Assembly: GCF_018860155.1 (NCBI RefSeq) | Contig: NZ_JAHKNI010000002.1 | Location: 474,713-538,712 of the forward strand | DNA from: Nocardia albiluteola | Lineage (GTDB): Bacteria; Actinomycetota; Actinomycetes; Mycobacteriales; Mycobacteriaceae | DNA: 64,000 nt | Direction: 5' to 3' | Part shown: positions 1 through 9,154 of the stretch, piece by piece | How positions within the stretch are numbered: position 1 is the first letter of the stretch | Layout of the letters: the number at the start of each line of letters is the position of its first letter | Notes under the pieces: model-generated | Seen by the model: the letters and a program-made list of their open reading frames with translations, nothing else | What the model was told of the DNA's origin: nothing | Database searches by the model: none | Program-made: the position numbers and the translations under genes

Positions 1-1
1 G

Positions 2-1033
2 CGAGATTCGGTGCGGCGCATCGTGATCGCTCTGGATCCTAGGTTCGAGGCGGAGGCGGAGGCGGTATGCCACGCGATCGAGCACGTCCCGGTGGTCGGC
101 GTCGCCGGTCGTGTGGACGGGCCGGCGGGGCGCAACGTGCGCATCGGGGCGGTGATCACCGGGCTGGACGCGCAGGCGTGGCCCGTCGACATCCTCGGCG
201 AGGACACCCTCGCGGACCGGGGTCTCGCGGCCGCCGACGACGAGCGCACGGTCGCGCAGGTGGCCGTGGGGCAGGTCGAATTCGCCGACGCCGTCCTGGT
301 TTTCGCGCCCGATGCGCTCGGCGGTGGCGACCGGGCGCGCTTGGCGGCGATCCTGGACCGCCTGGTCCCGCTGGCCCCGGCCGAGTGGCTGGACGGCCCC
401 GCCGGTCCGGACCGCGAACGCGTCGAGGGCCTGCTCGCCCGCCTGCCCGCCGGCGCCCGGCGCGGCCGGATCTTCGATGCGCACGCACCGCTGCTGCGCG
501 GGCGTCCGCCGCTGCAGGCCGAATACGGTGTGCAGCTGGTCGAATTCGCCGCCTCCCGCCCCTTCCATCCGGCGCGCCTGCACGAGGCGCTGGATGTGCT
601 GTTCGACGGCGTGGTCACCGCCCGGGGCCGGGTATGGCTGGCCACCCAGCCCGAGGAAGTGGTGTGGCTGGAGTCCGCGGGCGGTGGCCTGCGGGTGGGC
701 GGCGCGGGCCCCTGGCTGGCCGCCATGAGCCCGGTGGAGTTCGCGGCCGCGGATCCGGATCGCCGCGCGCTGGCCGCGCTGCGCTGGGACGAGCACTTCG
801 GCGATCGCGACGTCTCGCTGACGATTCTGATCTGCGCGGCCGATCCGGACGAGATCCGGCACGCCCTGCACTGGGCGCTGGTCGACGAGGACGAGCTGCG
901 CCAGGTGCGCACCGCGCCCGGACTCGTCGCGCAGTGGGAGGACCCCTTCGGCGAATGGCACCGGGATCCCTGCGACACAACCGAATCCGAGGGCGCGACC
1001 GAGGCCGCGCTGCCGCACGACACGCACGAGTAG
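2..1033 (+). CDS. mrf: CobW/Mrf-like GTPase-family protein, C-terminal part (5' end outside window)
   Basis: The reading frame is open to the left edge, so this is the 3' part of a longer gene; the GTG at 11 is not a convincing start. From memory, the protein matches the C-terminal two thirds of the mycobacterial CobW-like protein Rv0106/Mrf, including the stretches [30 protein letters not shown] and the [11 protein letters not shown] end. Mrf-type proteins are made in zinc starvation together with cysteine-free ribosomal protein paralogues and act on ribosomes (hibernation/remodelling). Directly downstream, 12 bp away, come rpmE (type B) and a cysteine-free rpmF, as expected for such an operon, normally under Zur. 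The promoter lies outside the window, so regulation cannot be seen. The P-loop N-terminus is also outside, so GTPase competence cannot be judged. Confidence 0.85.
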   Translation, partial: RDSVRRIVIALDPRFEAEAEAVCHAIEHVPVVGVAGRVDGPAGRNVRIGAVITGLDAQAWPVDILGEDTLADRGLAAADDERTVAQVAVGQVEFADAVLVFAPDALGGGDRARLAAILDRLVPLAPAEWLDGPAGPDRERVEGLLARLPAGARRGRIFDAHAPLLRGRPPLQAEYGVQLVEFAASRPFHPARLHEALDVLFDGVVTARGRVWLATQPEEVVWLESAGGGLRVGGAGPWLAAMSPVEFAAADPDRRALAALRWDEHFGDRDVSLTILICAADPDEIRHALHWALVDEDELRQVRTAPGLVAQWEDPFGEWHRDPCDTTESEGATEAALPHDTHE

Positions 1034-1045
1034 AAAGGCAGATCC

Positions 1046-1339
1046 ATGAAGGCGGGTATCCACCCCGATTACCATCCGGTGATCTTCGAGGACGTCAGCA
1101 CCGGCAAGCGCTTCCTCACCCGATCCACCGCGACCGGCACGCGCACGGCCGAGTGGACCGACGGCAACAGCTATCCACTGATCACCGTCGATGTCACGAG
1201 CGACTCCCATCCGTTCTGGACCGGCGCGCACCGCGTGCTGGATACCGCCGGGCGGGTGGAGAAGTTCGAACGCAAATATGGCAGGCGCGCGCGTCCCGGC
1301 GCCGCGCAGGCCGCCGAGTCCGAAGGCGAGGCACGCTGA
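1046..1339 (+). CDS. rpmE2: 50S ribosomal protein L31 type B
   Basis: 97 aa. It begins [20 protein letters not shown] and carries the type B signature ([30 protein letters not shown]). It has no cysteines, so it is the zinc-independent form that replaces zinc-ribbon L31 when zinc is scarce. The start ATG follows a purine-rich GAAAGG about 8 nt upstream. The C-terminal tail ([13 protein letters not shown]) is longer than the core family and looks disordered. Its stop overlaps the ATG of rpmF by one base, indicating translational coupling in the mrf-rpmE2-rpmF operon. Confidence 0.95.
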   Translation: MKAGIHPDYHPVIFEDVSTGKRFLTRSTATGTRTAEWTDGNSYPLITVDVTSDSHPFWTGAHRVLDTAGRVEKFERKYGRRARPGAAQAAESEGEAR

Positions 1340-1512
1340 TGGCCGTTCCCAAGCGGCGCATGTCCCGATCGAATACCCGTAGCCGGCGGGCGAATTGGAA
1401 GGCGACGCCGCCCGAGCTGGTTCCGGTCACCGTCGGCGGCGTGGTCTATCGGGTGCCGCGGCGCCTCGTGGCCGCGGTGCGGCGGGGAGTAATCGATCCG
1501 GCCCGGCTGTGA
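1339..1512 (+). CDS. rpmF: 50S ribosomal protein L32, cysteine-free form
   Basis: 57 aa. The N-terminus [20 protein letters not shown] is diagnostic of L32. The usual two CXXC zinc-ribbon pairs in the C-terminal half are absent; instead there is a hydrophobic stretch ([21 protein letters not shown]) ending in DPARL. It is therefore a C-minus, zinc-independent paralogue, in keeping with its position behind mrf and cysteine-free L31. Its ATG overlaps the upstream stop (ATGG/TGA junction at 1337-1341). It is the last gene of the operon; the next strong hairpin is at 1753-1783. Confidence 0.93.
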   Translation: MAVPKRRMSRSNTRSRRANWKATPPELVPVTVGGVVYRVPRRLVAAVRRGVIDPARL

Positions 1513-1752
1513 GTTGTGCGATGCGCCTAGTTCGGTAGGGGATTTGGTCATCCACTCGCGAGACATTTGTCTGGATTCGGCGACGAGTTGGCAAATGCCA
1601 CGCAGCGTCCGAGCTGGGGAAGTGTGGCCAGATCGGATCGCGAGGAGGTAGCTGAAAGATGAACTGCGCACTGGGAGTGGGTTATTGGGTGCGAAAAAGT
1701 CCGCGCGAAGTGATGTATTCGTGCCCTCGTGCCGGTAACCTCATCCGGGAGG

Positions 1753-1783
1753 GCGGGTTCCCACTGCAAGTCCGGGAACCCGC
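1753..1783. terminator. Bidirectional terminator-like hairpin
   Basis: Perfect 10-bp inverted repeat GCGGGTTCCC/GGGAACCCGC with an 11-nt loop, between rpmF (plus) and the convergent gene ending at 1795 (minus). There is no T-tract, as is usual in high-GC actinobacteria. The 240 bp between rpmF and the hairpin show no supported gene. Confidence 0.6.
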
Positions 1784-1794
1784 TCATCGCCACT

Positions 1795-2184
1795 TCAGGG
1801 GCGGTCGGGCTCGCGGCCCGGCAGGTCCGGCAGCAGCGATTCCAGCCGCGCCACCTGCTCGCCCAGCAGTAGCAGCGCCCCTTCGGCCAGCGAGAGCGGC
1901 CACGGCAGGCGGTGCGGCGACAGGTCCCGCACCTGGTGCTCCAGGTCGGCGACAGTTGCCTCCAGATCGCCTATTTCCGTACGCAGTTCGGCGATCTGCG
2001 TCAGTGCTGCCGCCAAGGCCTCCACTACTGTCCGGTGCCGCTCGCCGGTGTCGGAGCCCAGTTGCGGCCAGCCGGACAGCTCCGGCCCCCGCAACTGGAT
2101 CTGGATATCGCGCAGGATGGCCTCGAGGTCGGTGGATGCGGGCGCCGCCTCCCCGTGGCCGGCATCGTCCGGGGCGAATTGCAT
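1795..2184 (-). CDS. Hypothetical coiled-coil protein
   Basis: About 129 aa from the ATG at 2184 (MQFAPDDAGHG); an upstream in-frame start at 2214 is also possible. I do not recognise a family. The protein is acidic. It has an N-terminal segment with DLEAILRDIQIQLRG, then a clear heptad-like helix (ALAAALTQIAELRTEIGDLE, ATVADLEHQV), then a second helical part (EGALLLLGEQVARLESLLPDL). No signal peptide, membrane segment or cysteines are visible. It stands alone, convergent with the ribosomal protein operon and divergent from the secreted-protein gene at 2540. It is probably cytoplasmic and oligomeric; function unknown. Confidence 0.6.
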   Translation of the reverse strand: MQFAPDDAGHGEAAPASTDLEAILRDIQIQLRGPELSGWPQLGSDTGERHRTVVEALAAALTQIAELRTEIGDLEATVADLEHQVRDLSPHRLPWPLSLAEGALLLLGEQVARLESLLPDLPGREPDRP

Positions 2185-2539
2185 GGACCCAACCCTAATC
2201 GCGAACCCGCCCACCGTGGCCCACCCGGGAGAACCGCGTGACCGCCGGCAGCGTGGACGGCGCGAGAGAGTTCGGCACGCAATTGTGCTGCCGGTGACGG
2301 ATTTCCGGAGTAATCGTCGTCACATATGCGCACGCTGAGAGTTCGCCGAAACGTTCGCCCCACCCCGTCTTTGTCCAAATTTGCACGCTTTTAACATGAA
2401 GGGAATATTTTTGTCGGGTTATTGACGGGGTTTGTTACCGATTCGTAATCTGCACCGGCGAGTCTCTGTGAGGGCTCGAAATTTATGGCTCTGCGCTTCC
2501 TGGAGTGAGCGCATCAACTGAGAATCTGATGGGGTTCGT
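2185..2539. other. Intergenic region, 355 bp
   Basis: Divergent region between the coiled-coil gene and the secreted protein gene. It holds an 8-bp inverted repeat (CCGGCAGC ... GCTGCCGG, around 2244-2294) and a markedly AT-richer stretch at 2380-2450 with a good sigma-A-like promoter. No gene is supported here. Confidence 0.5.
2422..2451 (+). promoter_or_regulatory. Predicted sigma-A-type promoter
   Basis: TTGACG at 2422-2427, an 18-bp spacer and TAATCT at 2446-2451, within the AT-rich stretch upstream of the secreted protein gene. This would give a leader of about 80 nt. Confidence 0.4.
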
Positions 2540-3253
2540 ATGAAGAAGATGACGTACGCTGTGTCGCTCGCGACGCTCGCGACGACCGCCGCCGTTGCGC
2601 TCGCCACCGGCACCGCCTCGGCCGCCACCCCCGGCGCTGCGGCTCCCGTCGTGGATCCGCACGCCCTGAGCCTGGCGATCGCGCCGGGTGTCCAGTACAA
2701 CAGCAACACCGCCGACGCCTCCACCGTGCTGAACACTCCGTTCGGCAAGCTGACCACCCTGGGTGGCCAGATCCAGGTCGCCGACGCCGCAGGTAAGACG
2801 GTGTACGGCCAGCAGTCCTTCGCCGCCACGCCGAAGGCCGCCCTGCCCGCGGCCGAGGCGGCGTCCGCCCCCGTCGACCCGATCACCACCCACCCGGCGG
2901 ACGCGGCGATCAAGCCGGTCGACGCCCCCGCCCCGCACGACCCGACGGCCGACTTCAACAGCGCCCTCGGTGTCGCGGCCACTCAGTTCGGCCTGGCCAC
3001 TGGCGTCGGCGGCATGGTCGGCGGCGTGGGCGGCGCCCTCATCGGCTGCCCGGTCGGCGCCCTCACCGGCGGCACCCTGACCGCGGCCACCGTGATCGGC
3101 ACCCCGCTCGGCATCGTCGGCGGCTGCCTGCTCGGCGCCTCCACCATCGGCGGCGTCGGCGCCATCGTCGGTGGCGCGACCCTGGGCACCGTGGTCGGCA
3201 TCGCGAGCGGTGTGCAGATGTACAACACCCTGCACGCCCAGGGCGACGTCTAG
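2540..3253 (+). CDS. Secreted glycine-rich hypothetical protein
   Basis: 237 aa. The N-terminus has a Sec signal peptide (MKKMTYAVSLATLATTAAVA, cleavage near TASA-ATPG). The middle (about residues 45-140) is Ala/Pro-rich with one more ordered part (NTPFGKLTTLGGQIQVADAA). The C-terminal third is strongly hydrophobic and glycine-rich, with GxxxG/glycine-zipper spacing (GGMVGGVGGALIGCPVGALT, GIVGGCLLGASTIGGVGAIV) and two cysteines that could form a disulfide. This is typical of small cell-wall or membrane-associated exported proteins of Nocardia; the biochemical role is unknown. It is monocistronic, with its own promoter and a perfect 16-bp terminator hairpin downstream. Confidence 0.75.
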   Translation: MKKMTYAVSLATLATTAAVALATGTASAATPGAAAPVVDPHALSLAIAPGVQYNSNTADASTVLNTPFGKLTTLGGQIQVADAAGKTVYGQQSFAATPKAALPAAEAASAPVDPITTHPADAAIKPVDAPAPHDPTADFNSALGVAATQFGLATGVGGMVGGVGGALIGCPVGALTGGTLTAATVIGTPLGIVGGCLLGASTIGGVGAIVGGATLGTVVGIASGVQMYNTLHAQGDV

Positions 3254-3313
3254 ACCGAGCCCTGCCGGACGGCAGCGTCCCCTGTGAATTGAATTACCTG
3301 GGACACAATAGAA

Positions 3314-3350
3314 TTCGGGCCGGATCACCCGTGTGGTGATCCGGCCCGAA
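3314..3350. terminator. Strong bidirectional terminator hairpin
   Basis: Perfect 16-bp stem TTCGGGCCGGATCACC/GGTGATCCGGCCCGAA with a 5-nt loop CGTGT, between the secreted-protein gene (plus) and the MHYT gene (minus). Confidence 0.8.
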
Positions 3351-3376
3351 GCATGTGGCGCACCGTTGCGCGGGAA

Positions 3377-4189
3377 CTATCCGACCGGTTCCCGGCGGCG
3401 CGTGCCCGCGGGCCGGGTCGGGCGCGTCGGGCGCGGGCGGCGCTGCCGGGGCTTTCTGGGCTCGGGCTGCAGACGCCCGGCGCGGTCGGGGGCGACCAGG
3501 ACTGCGGTGATCGGGATCGCCAGCGACATCACACCGATCGCGAAGACCGGGATGAAGACTGTGAACAGGTCCTGTCCACCGGGCGGCGGCATGGCCGGGT
3601 CGAGATGCACCTGCAGCCCGGACAGGGCCAGATAGTGCATGCCCACGATCGCGGCCGCGTACAGCATCGCCACCCCGAGCAGCGCGACCGTCGCCCGCAA
3701 CCGCATCGCGTACAGCAGGCCGAACGCGACCACCACCGACAGCACGGTCACCCCGGCGATGATCGCCGGGCTGATCGAGACGGTGCCCTGGACTTCCAGC
3801 GCACTCAGTACGAAGTAATTCCCCGCACCCAGGCTCAGGCCCATGACCAGCGCCCCGACCGCCAGCCGCGGCAGCTGCGGGTTCCGTCCGACGATGAGCA
3901 GCGCGGCCAGCACCGCTACGGGCACCAGGATCAGGGCCGCCGCCCGGCGCAGCAGGTCGTAATGGACTGTGCCGCCGCCCACTCCGACGCCCAGCAGCGT
4001 GACGGACGTGCCCAGATGCGTGCCGATCGCGCCGATGCAGACCGCGGCGGCGGTCAGCCACACCAGGCGGAATTTCGCGGTCACCGACAGCGTGGACTGC
4101 CGGATGCAGATCAGGCCTACCAGGGCGCCGGCCACCGCCACACCGAGCGACAGGCCGAGCACCCAGGTGCCCATGGTGAAGTACTGCAC
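3377..4189 (-). CDS. MHYT-type integral membrane sensor protein
   Basis: 270 aa with about seven predicted membrane helices, starting right after MGTWVLGLSLGVAV. The MHYT domain is defined by repeated Met-His-Tyr/Phe-Thr-like motifs proposed to bind copper and sense gases or redox. Here the clearest is GMHYLALSGL near residue 190; the other two equivalents are degenerate (GTHLGTS, GNYFVLSAL). The tail is basic and Pro/Arg-rich (RLQPEPRKPRQRRPRPTRP), probably cytoplasmic, with no GGDEF/EAL or kinase domain attached. I chose the GTG at 4189 because AGGGGG lies 6 nt upstream; a longer frame to 4294 lacks this. Ligand unknown. Confidence 0.75.
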   Translation of the reverse strand: MQYFTMGTWVLGLSLGVAVAGALVGLICIRQSTLSVTAKFRLVWLTAAAVCIGAIGTHLGTSVTLLGVGVGGGTVHYDLLRRAAALILVPVAVLAALLIVGRNPQLPRLAVGALVMGLSLGAGNYFVLSALEVQGTVSISPAIIAGVTVLSVVVAFGLLYAMRLRATVALLGVAMLYAAAIVGMHYLALSGLQVHLDPAMPPPGGQDLFTVFIPVFAIGVMSLAIPITAVLVAPDRAGRLQPEPRKPRQRRPRPTRPTRPAGTRRREPVG

Positions 4190-4503
4190 GGGTTCCCCCT
4201 GGGATCGTATTTGTTCGGGTTCTGTGTTCCCACCCGCCGGTATTTCTATGTCACGGTCGGACAGGATGATTCGCCGCGGGGCCGTGAATTTCATTACGGT
4301 TCGGCAACTCTGCGGCCGGGACGGAACGATCTCGGGATCGCTCCGGCAGCCCTATATCGTTGCTGGGCAAACGAGATCGCGACCGGTACCGCCGATTTCC
4401 CTGTTGGTAGCCGGATTTCACCGCCGGCTCCGGCAATATGCCTGCCCGCCTGGCTGAATGAATCTGGTTGGTACCTTGTTGCCGCGTTGTCGCGGCGCCG
4501 AGC
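4190..4503. other. Intergenic region, 314 bp
   Basis: Between the 3' end of the conservon GTPase gene and the MHYT gene, both on the minus strand. GC is lower than in flanking genes, consistent with promoter DNA for the MHYT gene. I see no gene, strong hairpin or repeat. Confidence 0.4.
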
Positions 4504-5124
4504 TCAGCGCTGGGCGGTCGCCGCGGGCTGCGAGCCTCCGGTCAGGCGCGCGATCGCGTACTCGGTGACCGCCGCCAGCGACTGGCGCACCTGTGCCGGG
4601 TCGCGGGCGTCGATATCGACGATCGGCACACCCTCGCGGATCGACAGCGCCTCGCGCAACTCCGCGGCCGGAAATTGCGGCGAGTCGGGAAAACGATTGA
4701 CCGCCACCAGGAACGGCAGCTCGCGCGCCTCGAAGAAGTCGACGACCGCGAAGCTGTCCTCGATCCGGCGGGTGTCCAGCAGCACCACCGCGCCGATCGC
4801 GCCGCGGACCAGGTCGTCCCACATGAACCAGAACCGGCGCTGGCCGGGCGTGCCGAACAGGTACAGCGTCAGATTGCCGGGCAGGACGATCCGCCCGAAA
4901 TCCATGGCGACCGTGGTGGTTTCCTTGTTCGGAATGCCCGTCAGATCGTCTACGCCGTCGGAATATCCGGTGACCAGCGCCTCGGTGCGGAGCGGCACGA
5001 TCTCCGAGACTGCGCCGACAAAGGTCGTCTTGCCGACGCCGAATCCACCGGCCACCACGATCTTTGTCGAGGCGGTTCGGCTTTCGGGCGCGGTGAGCGT
5101 GGCGTCAGAGAGCGCGGAGTCCAC
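4504..5124 (-). CDS. Conservon GTP/ATP-binding protein (CvnD-like)
   Basis: 206 aa small Ras-like GTPase of the conservon type. Visible motifs are the P-loop GGFGVGKTTFVG near residue 25, a DFGRI switch segment, LFGTPGQRRFWFMW (G3, where Gly-Thr-Pro-Gly replaces DxxG) and a NRF stretch in the G4 position. The GTG start at 5124 lies inside the end of the DUF742 gene (20-bp overlap), so translation is coupled. It is the last gene of the four-gene conservon and would act at the inner membrane with the kinase/roadblock/DUF742 module. In Streptomyces such modules control development and metabolism; the input and target here are unknown. Confidence 0.9.
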   Translation of the reverse strand: MDSALSDATLTAPESRTASTKIVVAGGFGVGKTTFVGAVSEIVPLRTEALVTGYSDGVDDLTGIPNKETTTVAMDFGRIVLPGNLTLYLFGTPGQRRFWFMWDDLVRGAIGAVVLLDTRRIEDSFAVVDFFEARELPFLVAVNRFPDSPQFPAAELREALSIREGVPIVDIDARDPAQVRQSLAAVTEYAIARLTGGSQPAATAQR

Positions 5125-5476
5125 GCAGGGTCCTCTCCATGAGCGAGCGGCGTTCGTCGAAGGTGGCGTTGTCGCTGAGTGTGGTGTGCACCCGCAGCGT
5201 ACCGGCCACGACCAGATCGCCGATGACGACACGGACCATTCCCAGCGGGCGCTGGAGGTGGGCGGCGATCTCCGCCACCGACAGCCGCCGGCCACCCAGG
5301 CGGAGGATATCGGTGCGGACATCGCCTGCGGGCCAATCGAATCGGCTCGCGTAGGGGAGGGTCTCCACGACCGCCTCCAGCGGGAGGTCGATCGCGGGTT
5401 CGGTGCGCCCCGCGGTCAGCGCGTAGGGGCGGACTCGGGTGGTTGGCCGGGGGTCGGCTCCGGAGGAACTGGGCAT
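5105..5476 (-). CDS. DUF742 family protein (CvnC-like)
   Basis: 123 aa. After a short Ser/Pro-rich N-terminus comes the typical DUF742 beginning RVRPYALTAGRT, then a winged-helix-like core (LSVAEIAAHLQRPLGMVRVV, DLVVAGTLRVH) and the C-terminal LMERTLRGLRAL. The ATG at 5476 is 19 bp after the roadblock gene, and the 3' end overlaps the GTPase start. DUF742 proteins are the third component of conservons and bind the roadblock or GTPase partner; no catalytic residues are expected. Confidence 0.9.
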   Translation of the reverse strand: MPSSSGADPRPTTRVRPYALTAGRTEPAIDLPLEAVVETLPYASRFDWPAGDVRTDILRLGGRRLSVAEIAAHLQRPLGMVRVVIGDLVVAGTLRVHTTLSDNATFDERRSLMERTLRGLRAL

Positions 5477-5495
5477 CGGCTCGGACCGGTCCTGG

Positions 5496-5909
5496 TCAGA
5501 CCGCCGCCGACCGGGCGGTGGCCTGCACGACCGCACCGACCCGGTCGACCAGAAGTGCCATCTCGTAACCGATCCGGCCGATGTCGTGCTGCTTGTTGGC
5601 CAGCACCGCCAGGTGCGACCCGTTGCCCACACTCATGACCAGGAGATAGCCCCGCTGCATATCGACGACCGACTGCATCACTTTGCCGCCCTCGAACAGC
5701 TGAGCCGCACCCGAGGACAGGCTCGCCAGTCCGGCGGTCACCGCGGACAGCTGTTCGGCGCGATCCGAGGGCAGATGCGGGCTCGTGGCCTGCAGCAGGC
5801 CGTCGGCCGATACCAGCACCGCATGCGAAACGCCCGGTACCTCGCGGGTGAAGCGAGTGACCAGCCAGTTCAGGTTTTCGTCGGTGGGGGGCTGCTCGGT
5901 ATCGGTCAT
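5496..5909 (-). CDS. Roadblock/LC7 domain protein (CvnB-like)
   Basis: 137 aa. One roadblock/LC7 fold spans most of the protein: [20 protein letters not shown], then [20 protein letters not shown], then [20 protein letters not shown] and a final amphipathic helix. Such proteins act as GTPase-activating or scaffold partners of the MglA/CvnD-type small GTPase. The ATG overlaps the stop of the upstream sensor kinase by 4 bp. It is the second gene of the conservon. Confidence 0.93.
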   Translation of the reverse strand: MTDTEQPPTDENLNWLVTRFTREVPGVSHAVLVSADGLLQATSPHLPSDRAEQLSAVTAGLASLSSGAAQLFEGGKVMQSVVDMQRGYLLVMSVGNGSHLAVLANKQHDIGRIGYEMALLVDRVGAVVQATARSAAV

Positions 5910-8752
5910 ACATGTCCTCCGTCTGTGTACTGCGCGTCTTGATACTGGGCCGCGCCGCCGGACCGAGTTCCGTTGTACCCGTTTTCATCCGTGTACGACG
6001 TATTGGCTCGTCCGCTGCGCACCCCGCTCAGATGCCTGGACAGGTTGTTGCGGATCTCCTCCGGATCCGGGGCAGCGGATTCGGCGGCCGGGGGCAGGCT
6101 GCCGGGAACCAGCTGCGCGCCCGGGGCACGGATCGGCAGGCCGCCCGTGGTGCGGTGGACCGTGGTCGGGCGGCTGGCCTCCGCGGCCGCCGCCCAGCCG
6201 TCGTCGGCGGGGGAGGACCAGGCCTCGACCGGCTCGCTCGCCGACGGCTCGACCAACCATTCCGAGACCATCCGCTGATAGATCGGCGATTCGGTGACGG
6301 TCTCGCGCGGGGCGGGCTGCTGCACGGGCAGCGTGGCGGTCTGGGCCCACAGATCGGCCGCGTCCGTCGACCAGGACATCGTGTGTTCCGGTATATCCGC
6401 CTGCACCGGAACCGATTCCGCGGGCCGGCTCTCCTTCGGAGCTTCCGGTTCCGCCGGGTCGCGGCGCCGAATCGGCTGGGACAGTTGCGATGTCGGCCAG
6501 GAGTCGATGGACGGATCGGATTCGGGAATGCGCCACGAGGTGGTGGCCGGGCGGGCCAGGCTCCGCGCCGTGGGCTCGTCCACCTGTGCCCAGTGCTCGG
6601 TCTCGGATTCGGTGTCGCCCCAGGATGTTTCGGCGGACTCGTCGTCGTCCTCGCGCGCCTCGTCGAACGGGCGGAAGCCGATTACGCCGTCCCGCACCGG
6701 TTCCGGGGCGCCGAGGGCAGGCTCGGGGATCGGCGGCGCCGCGGATACCGAGGATCGTCCCGGCCGGCGCAGCGGCAGTCCGGCTCCGGGCGTGGCGAAC
6801 AGCGAGCCGGGCTCCGGTGCGTCCGGGTCGGCGGCCACCGACAGGGACCGGCCCGGCGCCGCGGCCGGGAACGGGGCGCCCTGCGGTCCGGCGCTCTCGG
6901 ACTGCGGGCCCGAGGTGACCAGGGAGGCGGGCAGGTGCACCGCGGCGGTGATGCCCGGCTGCTGCGCCATCGTGGACGTGCGCCGCAGGCTCACCGTGAC
7001 GGTGTGCCGCTTGGCTAGCCGTCCGACCACGAAAAGGCCCATGCGGCGGGCGGTTTCGACGGTCACCTCGCCGCCGGAGGCCAGCCGGTCGTTGATCGAG
7101 CGCAGATCCTCGCCGGACATGCCCAGGCCGCGATCGGTGATCTCGATCAGATAGCCGCCCTCCGAGGCCGGGTTCACAGAGACCGCCACCGGCGTGCTGG
7201 GCGGGGAATAGCGCAGCGAGTTGTCGATCAGCTCGGCCAGCAGATGTTCGACATCGACCGCGGGCTCGCCGGCCACGATGCCGTCGGGCACCGCGCCGAT
7301 CTCGACCCGCTGATAGTCCTCCACCTGGGACACCGCACTCCACAGCATGTCCGACAGCGGCACCGGGGGCAGGTGGCCGCGGCGCAGCGCGGTGCCCGCG
7401 AGCACCAGCAGGTTGTCGCCGTTGCGGCGCATGCGGGTGGCCAGGTGGTCCAGGCGGAACAGGCTCTGCAGCCGTCCCGGATTGTCCTCGTCCCGCTCGA
7501 GGTCCTCGATCAGCGTCAGCTGCTGCTCGACCAGGGACTGGCTGCGCCGGGACAGGGTCTCGAACATGCTGCTGATCAGCAGTCGCAGCCGCGCCTGGTC
7601 GGCGGCCAGGTGCAGCGCCTGGCGATGCATGTCGTCGACCGCGCGGGCCAGCTGGCCGATCTCCTCGGTGGTCTGCACGTCGACCGGGAGAATCTCGGGC
7701 GTCGCGCCGCCCTCGCGCACCACCGCGAGCTCGGCGGGCAGGTCGATGTGGGCCACCTGCAGCGCGCCGCGCCGCAGCCGGCGCACCGGGACGACCAGCG
7801 AGCGCGCCACCGCCAGCGCCAGCGCCAGGCCCGCGAGCAGCGTCACGACCACGGACGCCACGTCGCGCAGCACGGTGCTGCGGGCGGCGATCGAGGTCTG
7901 GGACAGGCCCGAATTGATCAGCTGGACCAGATGACCGGTGGCGTCGGTGTAGGTCGCGGTGCTCAGCTTCAGCGAATCACCGACTCCCGGCAGCGACATC
8001 GGCTCGGCGTTGTTCTGGCTCAACGCGTGCAGGCGGGCCTGCTGCGCCCCCAGCAGCACGTCGGGCTTGTACGCCGAGACGGGCTGCACCACCGCGTACT
8101 GATTGATCATGGTGAGCTCGGCGCCGGTGGCGGTGAGGGCCTGCGCCAGCATGGCCGGATTGTTGCTGATCTCGCCGCTGCCGATGAGCAGCTGCTGCTG
8201 AAGGAACATCCGGCGCGCGATGGTGAGATCGCCCAGCTGCGTGTAGTACCGCTCCAGGACCGTCTCCTGGGGCGTGGTGAGCGTCGAGAGTGCGTTGCTG
8301 ATGTGCGTGGCGACCTCGTCGGACTGGTTGCCGATCACCAGCGGTGAGCTGCCGTGCAGGCTGTTGCGCAGGCTGCGGCCCGCCGACAGCGCGTCGGTGA
8401 CCTCCGTGCTCACCTGCTGGTCGACAGGCGAGAGCTGCAGCGCCGATTGCAGATTCGCCGCGGCCTGGTCGAAGCGCGCGGAGACCTGGTCCAGGGCCCG
8501 ATCGCCGGCGCCCCCGGTGCCGGCCGCGACGGCGAGATCCTCGGCGGCCGAAGCGTAGTCCAGCACCGGCCGGATGATCTGTGCTTGCTGGGCGGCCGCG
8601 TTGAGCTGTGCGATGGTGCCCAGCTCGTCCTTGATGCGCAGCACCGCGAAGACCGAGGCCAGGATGACCGGTAGCAGCAGTACGATGCCGACCTTGCTCG
8701 TTACCGAGAGGTTGGACAGCGATCGCTGCCATGGTCGCGGTGCAGTGCCCAT
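5906..8752 (-). CDS. Conservon sensor histidine kinase with nitrate/nitrite-sensing-type extracytoplasmic domain (CvnA-like)
   Basis: About 948 aa from the ATG at 8752 ([20 protein letters not shown]); an ATG at 8833 is an alternative. Order: short cytoplasmic N-terminus; TM1 ([20 protein letters not shown]); a roughly 250-residue helical extracytoplasmic domain resembling NIT sensors; TM2 ([20 protein letters not shown]); HAMP; a dimerisation helix ([20 protein letters not shown]); and a GHKL ATPase with N-box [12 protein letters not shown] and G-box [12 protein letters not shown] long Pro/Ser/Glu-rich disordered tail follows (about 350 residues). No canonical phospho-acceptor His box is obvious, as in other CvnA proteins, which are thought to signal via the roadblock/DUF742/GTPase trio encoded next. 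No response regulator partner is encoded; the regulator at 9155 belongs to the divergent mprAB operon. Confidence 0.9.
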   Translation of the reverse strand: MGTAPRPWQRSLSNLSVTSKVGIVLLLPVILASVFAVLRIKDELGTIAQLNAAAQQAQIIRPVLDYASAAEDLAVAAGTGGAGDRALDQVSARFDQAAANLQSALQLSPVDQQVSTEVTDALSAGRSLRNSLHGSSPLVIGNQSDEVATHISNALSTLTTPQETVLERYYTQLGDLTIARRMFLQQQLLIGSGEISNNPAMLAQALTATGAELTMINQYAVVQPVSAYKPDVLLGAQQARLHALSQNNAEPMSLPGVGDSLKLSTATYTDATGHLVQLINSGLSQTSIAARSTVLRDVASVVVTLLAGLALALAVARSLVVPVRRLRRGALQVAHIDLPAELAVVREGGATPEILPVDVQTTEEIGQLARAVDDMHRQALHLAADQARLRLLISSMFETLSRRSQSLVEQQLTLIEDLERDEDNPGRLQSLFRLDHLATRMRRNGDNLLVLAGTALRRGHLPPVPLSDMLWSAVSQVEDYQRVEIGAVPDGIVAGEPAVDVEHLLAELIDNSLRYSPPSTPVAVSVNPASEGGYLIEITDRGLGMSGEDLRSINDRLASGGEVTVETARRMGLFVVGRLAKRHTVTVSLRRTSTMAQQPGITAAVHLPASLVTSGPQSESAGPQGAPFPAAAPGRSLSVAADPDAPEPGSLFATPGAGLPLRRPGRSSVSAAPPIPEPALGAPEPVRDGVIGFRPFDEAREDDDESAETSWGDTESETEHWAQVDEPTARSLARPATTSWRIPESDPSIDSWPTSQLSQPIRRRDPAEPEAPKESRPAESVPVQADIPEHTMSWSTDAADLWAQTATLPVQQPAPRETVTESPIYQRMVSEWLVEPSASEPVEAWSSPADDGWAAAAEASRPTTVHRTTGGLPIRAPGAQLVPGSLPPAAESAAPDPEEIRNNLSRHLSGVRSGRANTSYTDENGYNGTRSGGAAQYQDAQYTDGGHV

Positions 8753-9154
8753 CCTGCTTCCGTCGCCTCCGCTCGCGCATACGCCCCCGCGGCCCTCATC
8801 GCGGGCCCGTGCCCGGGCGGGCGGAGCACCCATGGCTCGCATGCACGTTCGCTCACTGCCGGGCAAATCCGAGCGCTCGAATTTGCGGAAAGTGAACTGA
8901 CGTCTTACGGGTCCAACCGGCGGAGAACCGACTGCAGGTCTTCTTTTACGGCAGGCAACATACCGTGTGAAGTTGGTGACGGCAATTCGGACCCGGGTCG
9001 CGTTTTCCCATTGTTTAATTCCTCCGCGCGCAACATGTTTCGTGCACGGCGCACGTAACCGAGCAAAGCGACTGGTCATAGGCTCGCGGTGCTCCGGCGT
9101 GTCGGAGTGGGTCTTCTCAGTGGACTCTCAGTCGGTGCGGTCAGACTGGATCTC
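8753..9154. other. Divergent promoter region, 402 bp
   Basis: Between the conservon (minus) and mprA (plus). The middle (8880-9030) is AT-richer. It contains the MprA-box-like repeat at 9114-9131. No gene is supported. Confidence 0.5.
9114..9131 (+). promoter_or_regulatory. MprA-box-like direct repeat upstream of mprA
   Basis: TTCTCAG (9114-9120) and CTCTCAG (9125-9131), two 7-bp direct repeats with an 11-bp period, 23 bp upstream of the mprA start. The same pair, with the same 11-bp period, occurs before pepD. M. tuberculosis MprA is known to bind loosely conserved direct repeats of this type and to autoregulate; the assignment here is by analogy. Confidence 0.6.

Noticed and set aside
1659..1800. 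Small plus-strand frame beginning MNCALGVGYWVRKS after rpmF
   Set aside because: It has a plausible start but runs through a terminator hairpin into antisense of a better gene, with no family resemblance.
2185..2539. Cyclic-di-AMP (ydaO) riboswitch in the leader of the secreted protein
   Set aside because: Only one short inverted repeat was seen, and it lies upstream of the predicted promoter; none of the conserved ydaO blocks could be recognised.
3353..5638. Very long plus-strand open frame (over 700 codons) opposite the MHYT and conservon genes
   Set aside because: It is antisense to four well-supported genes and has Arg/Pro/Gly-rich, low-information translation typical of GC-rich shadow frames.
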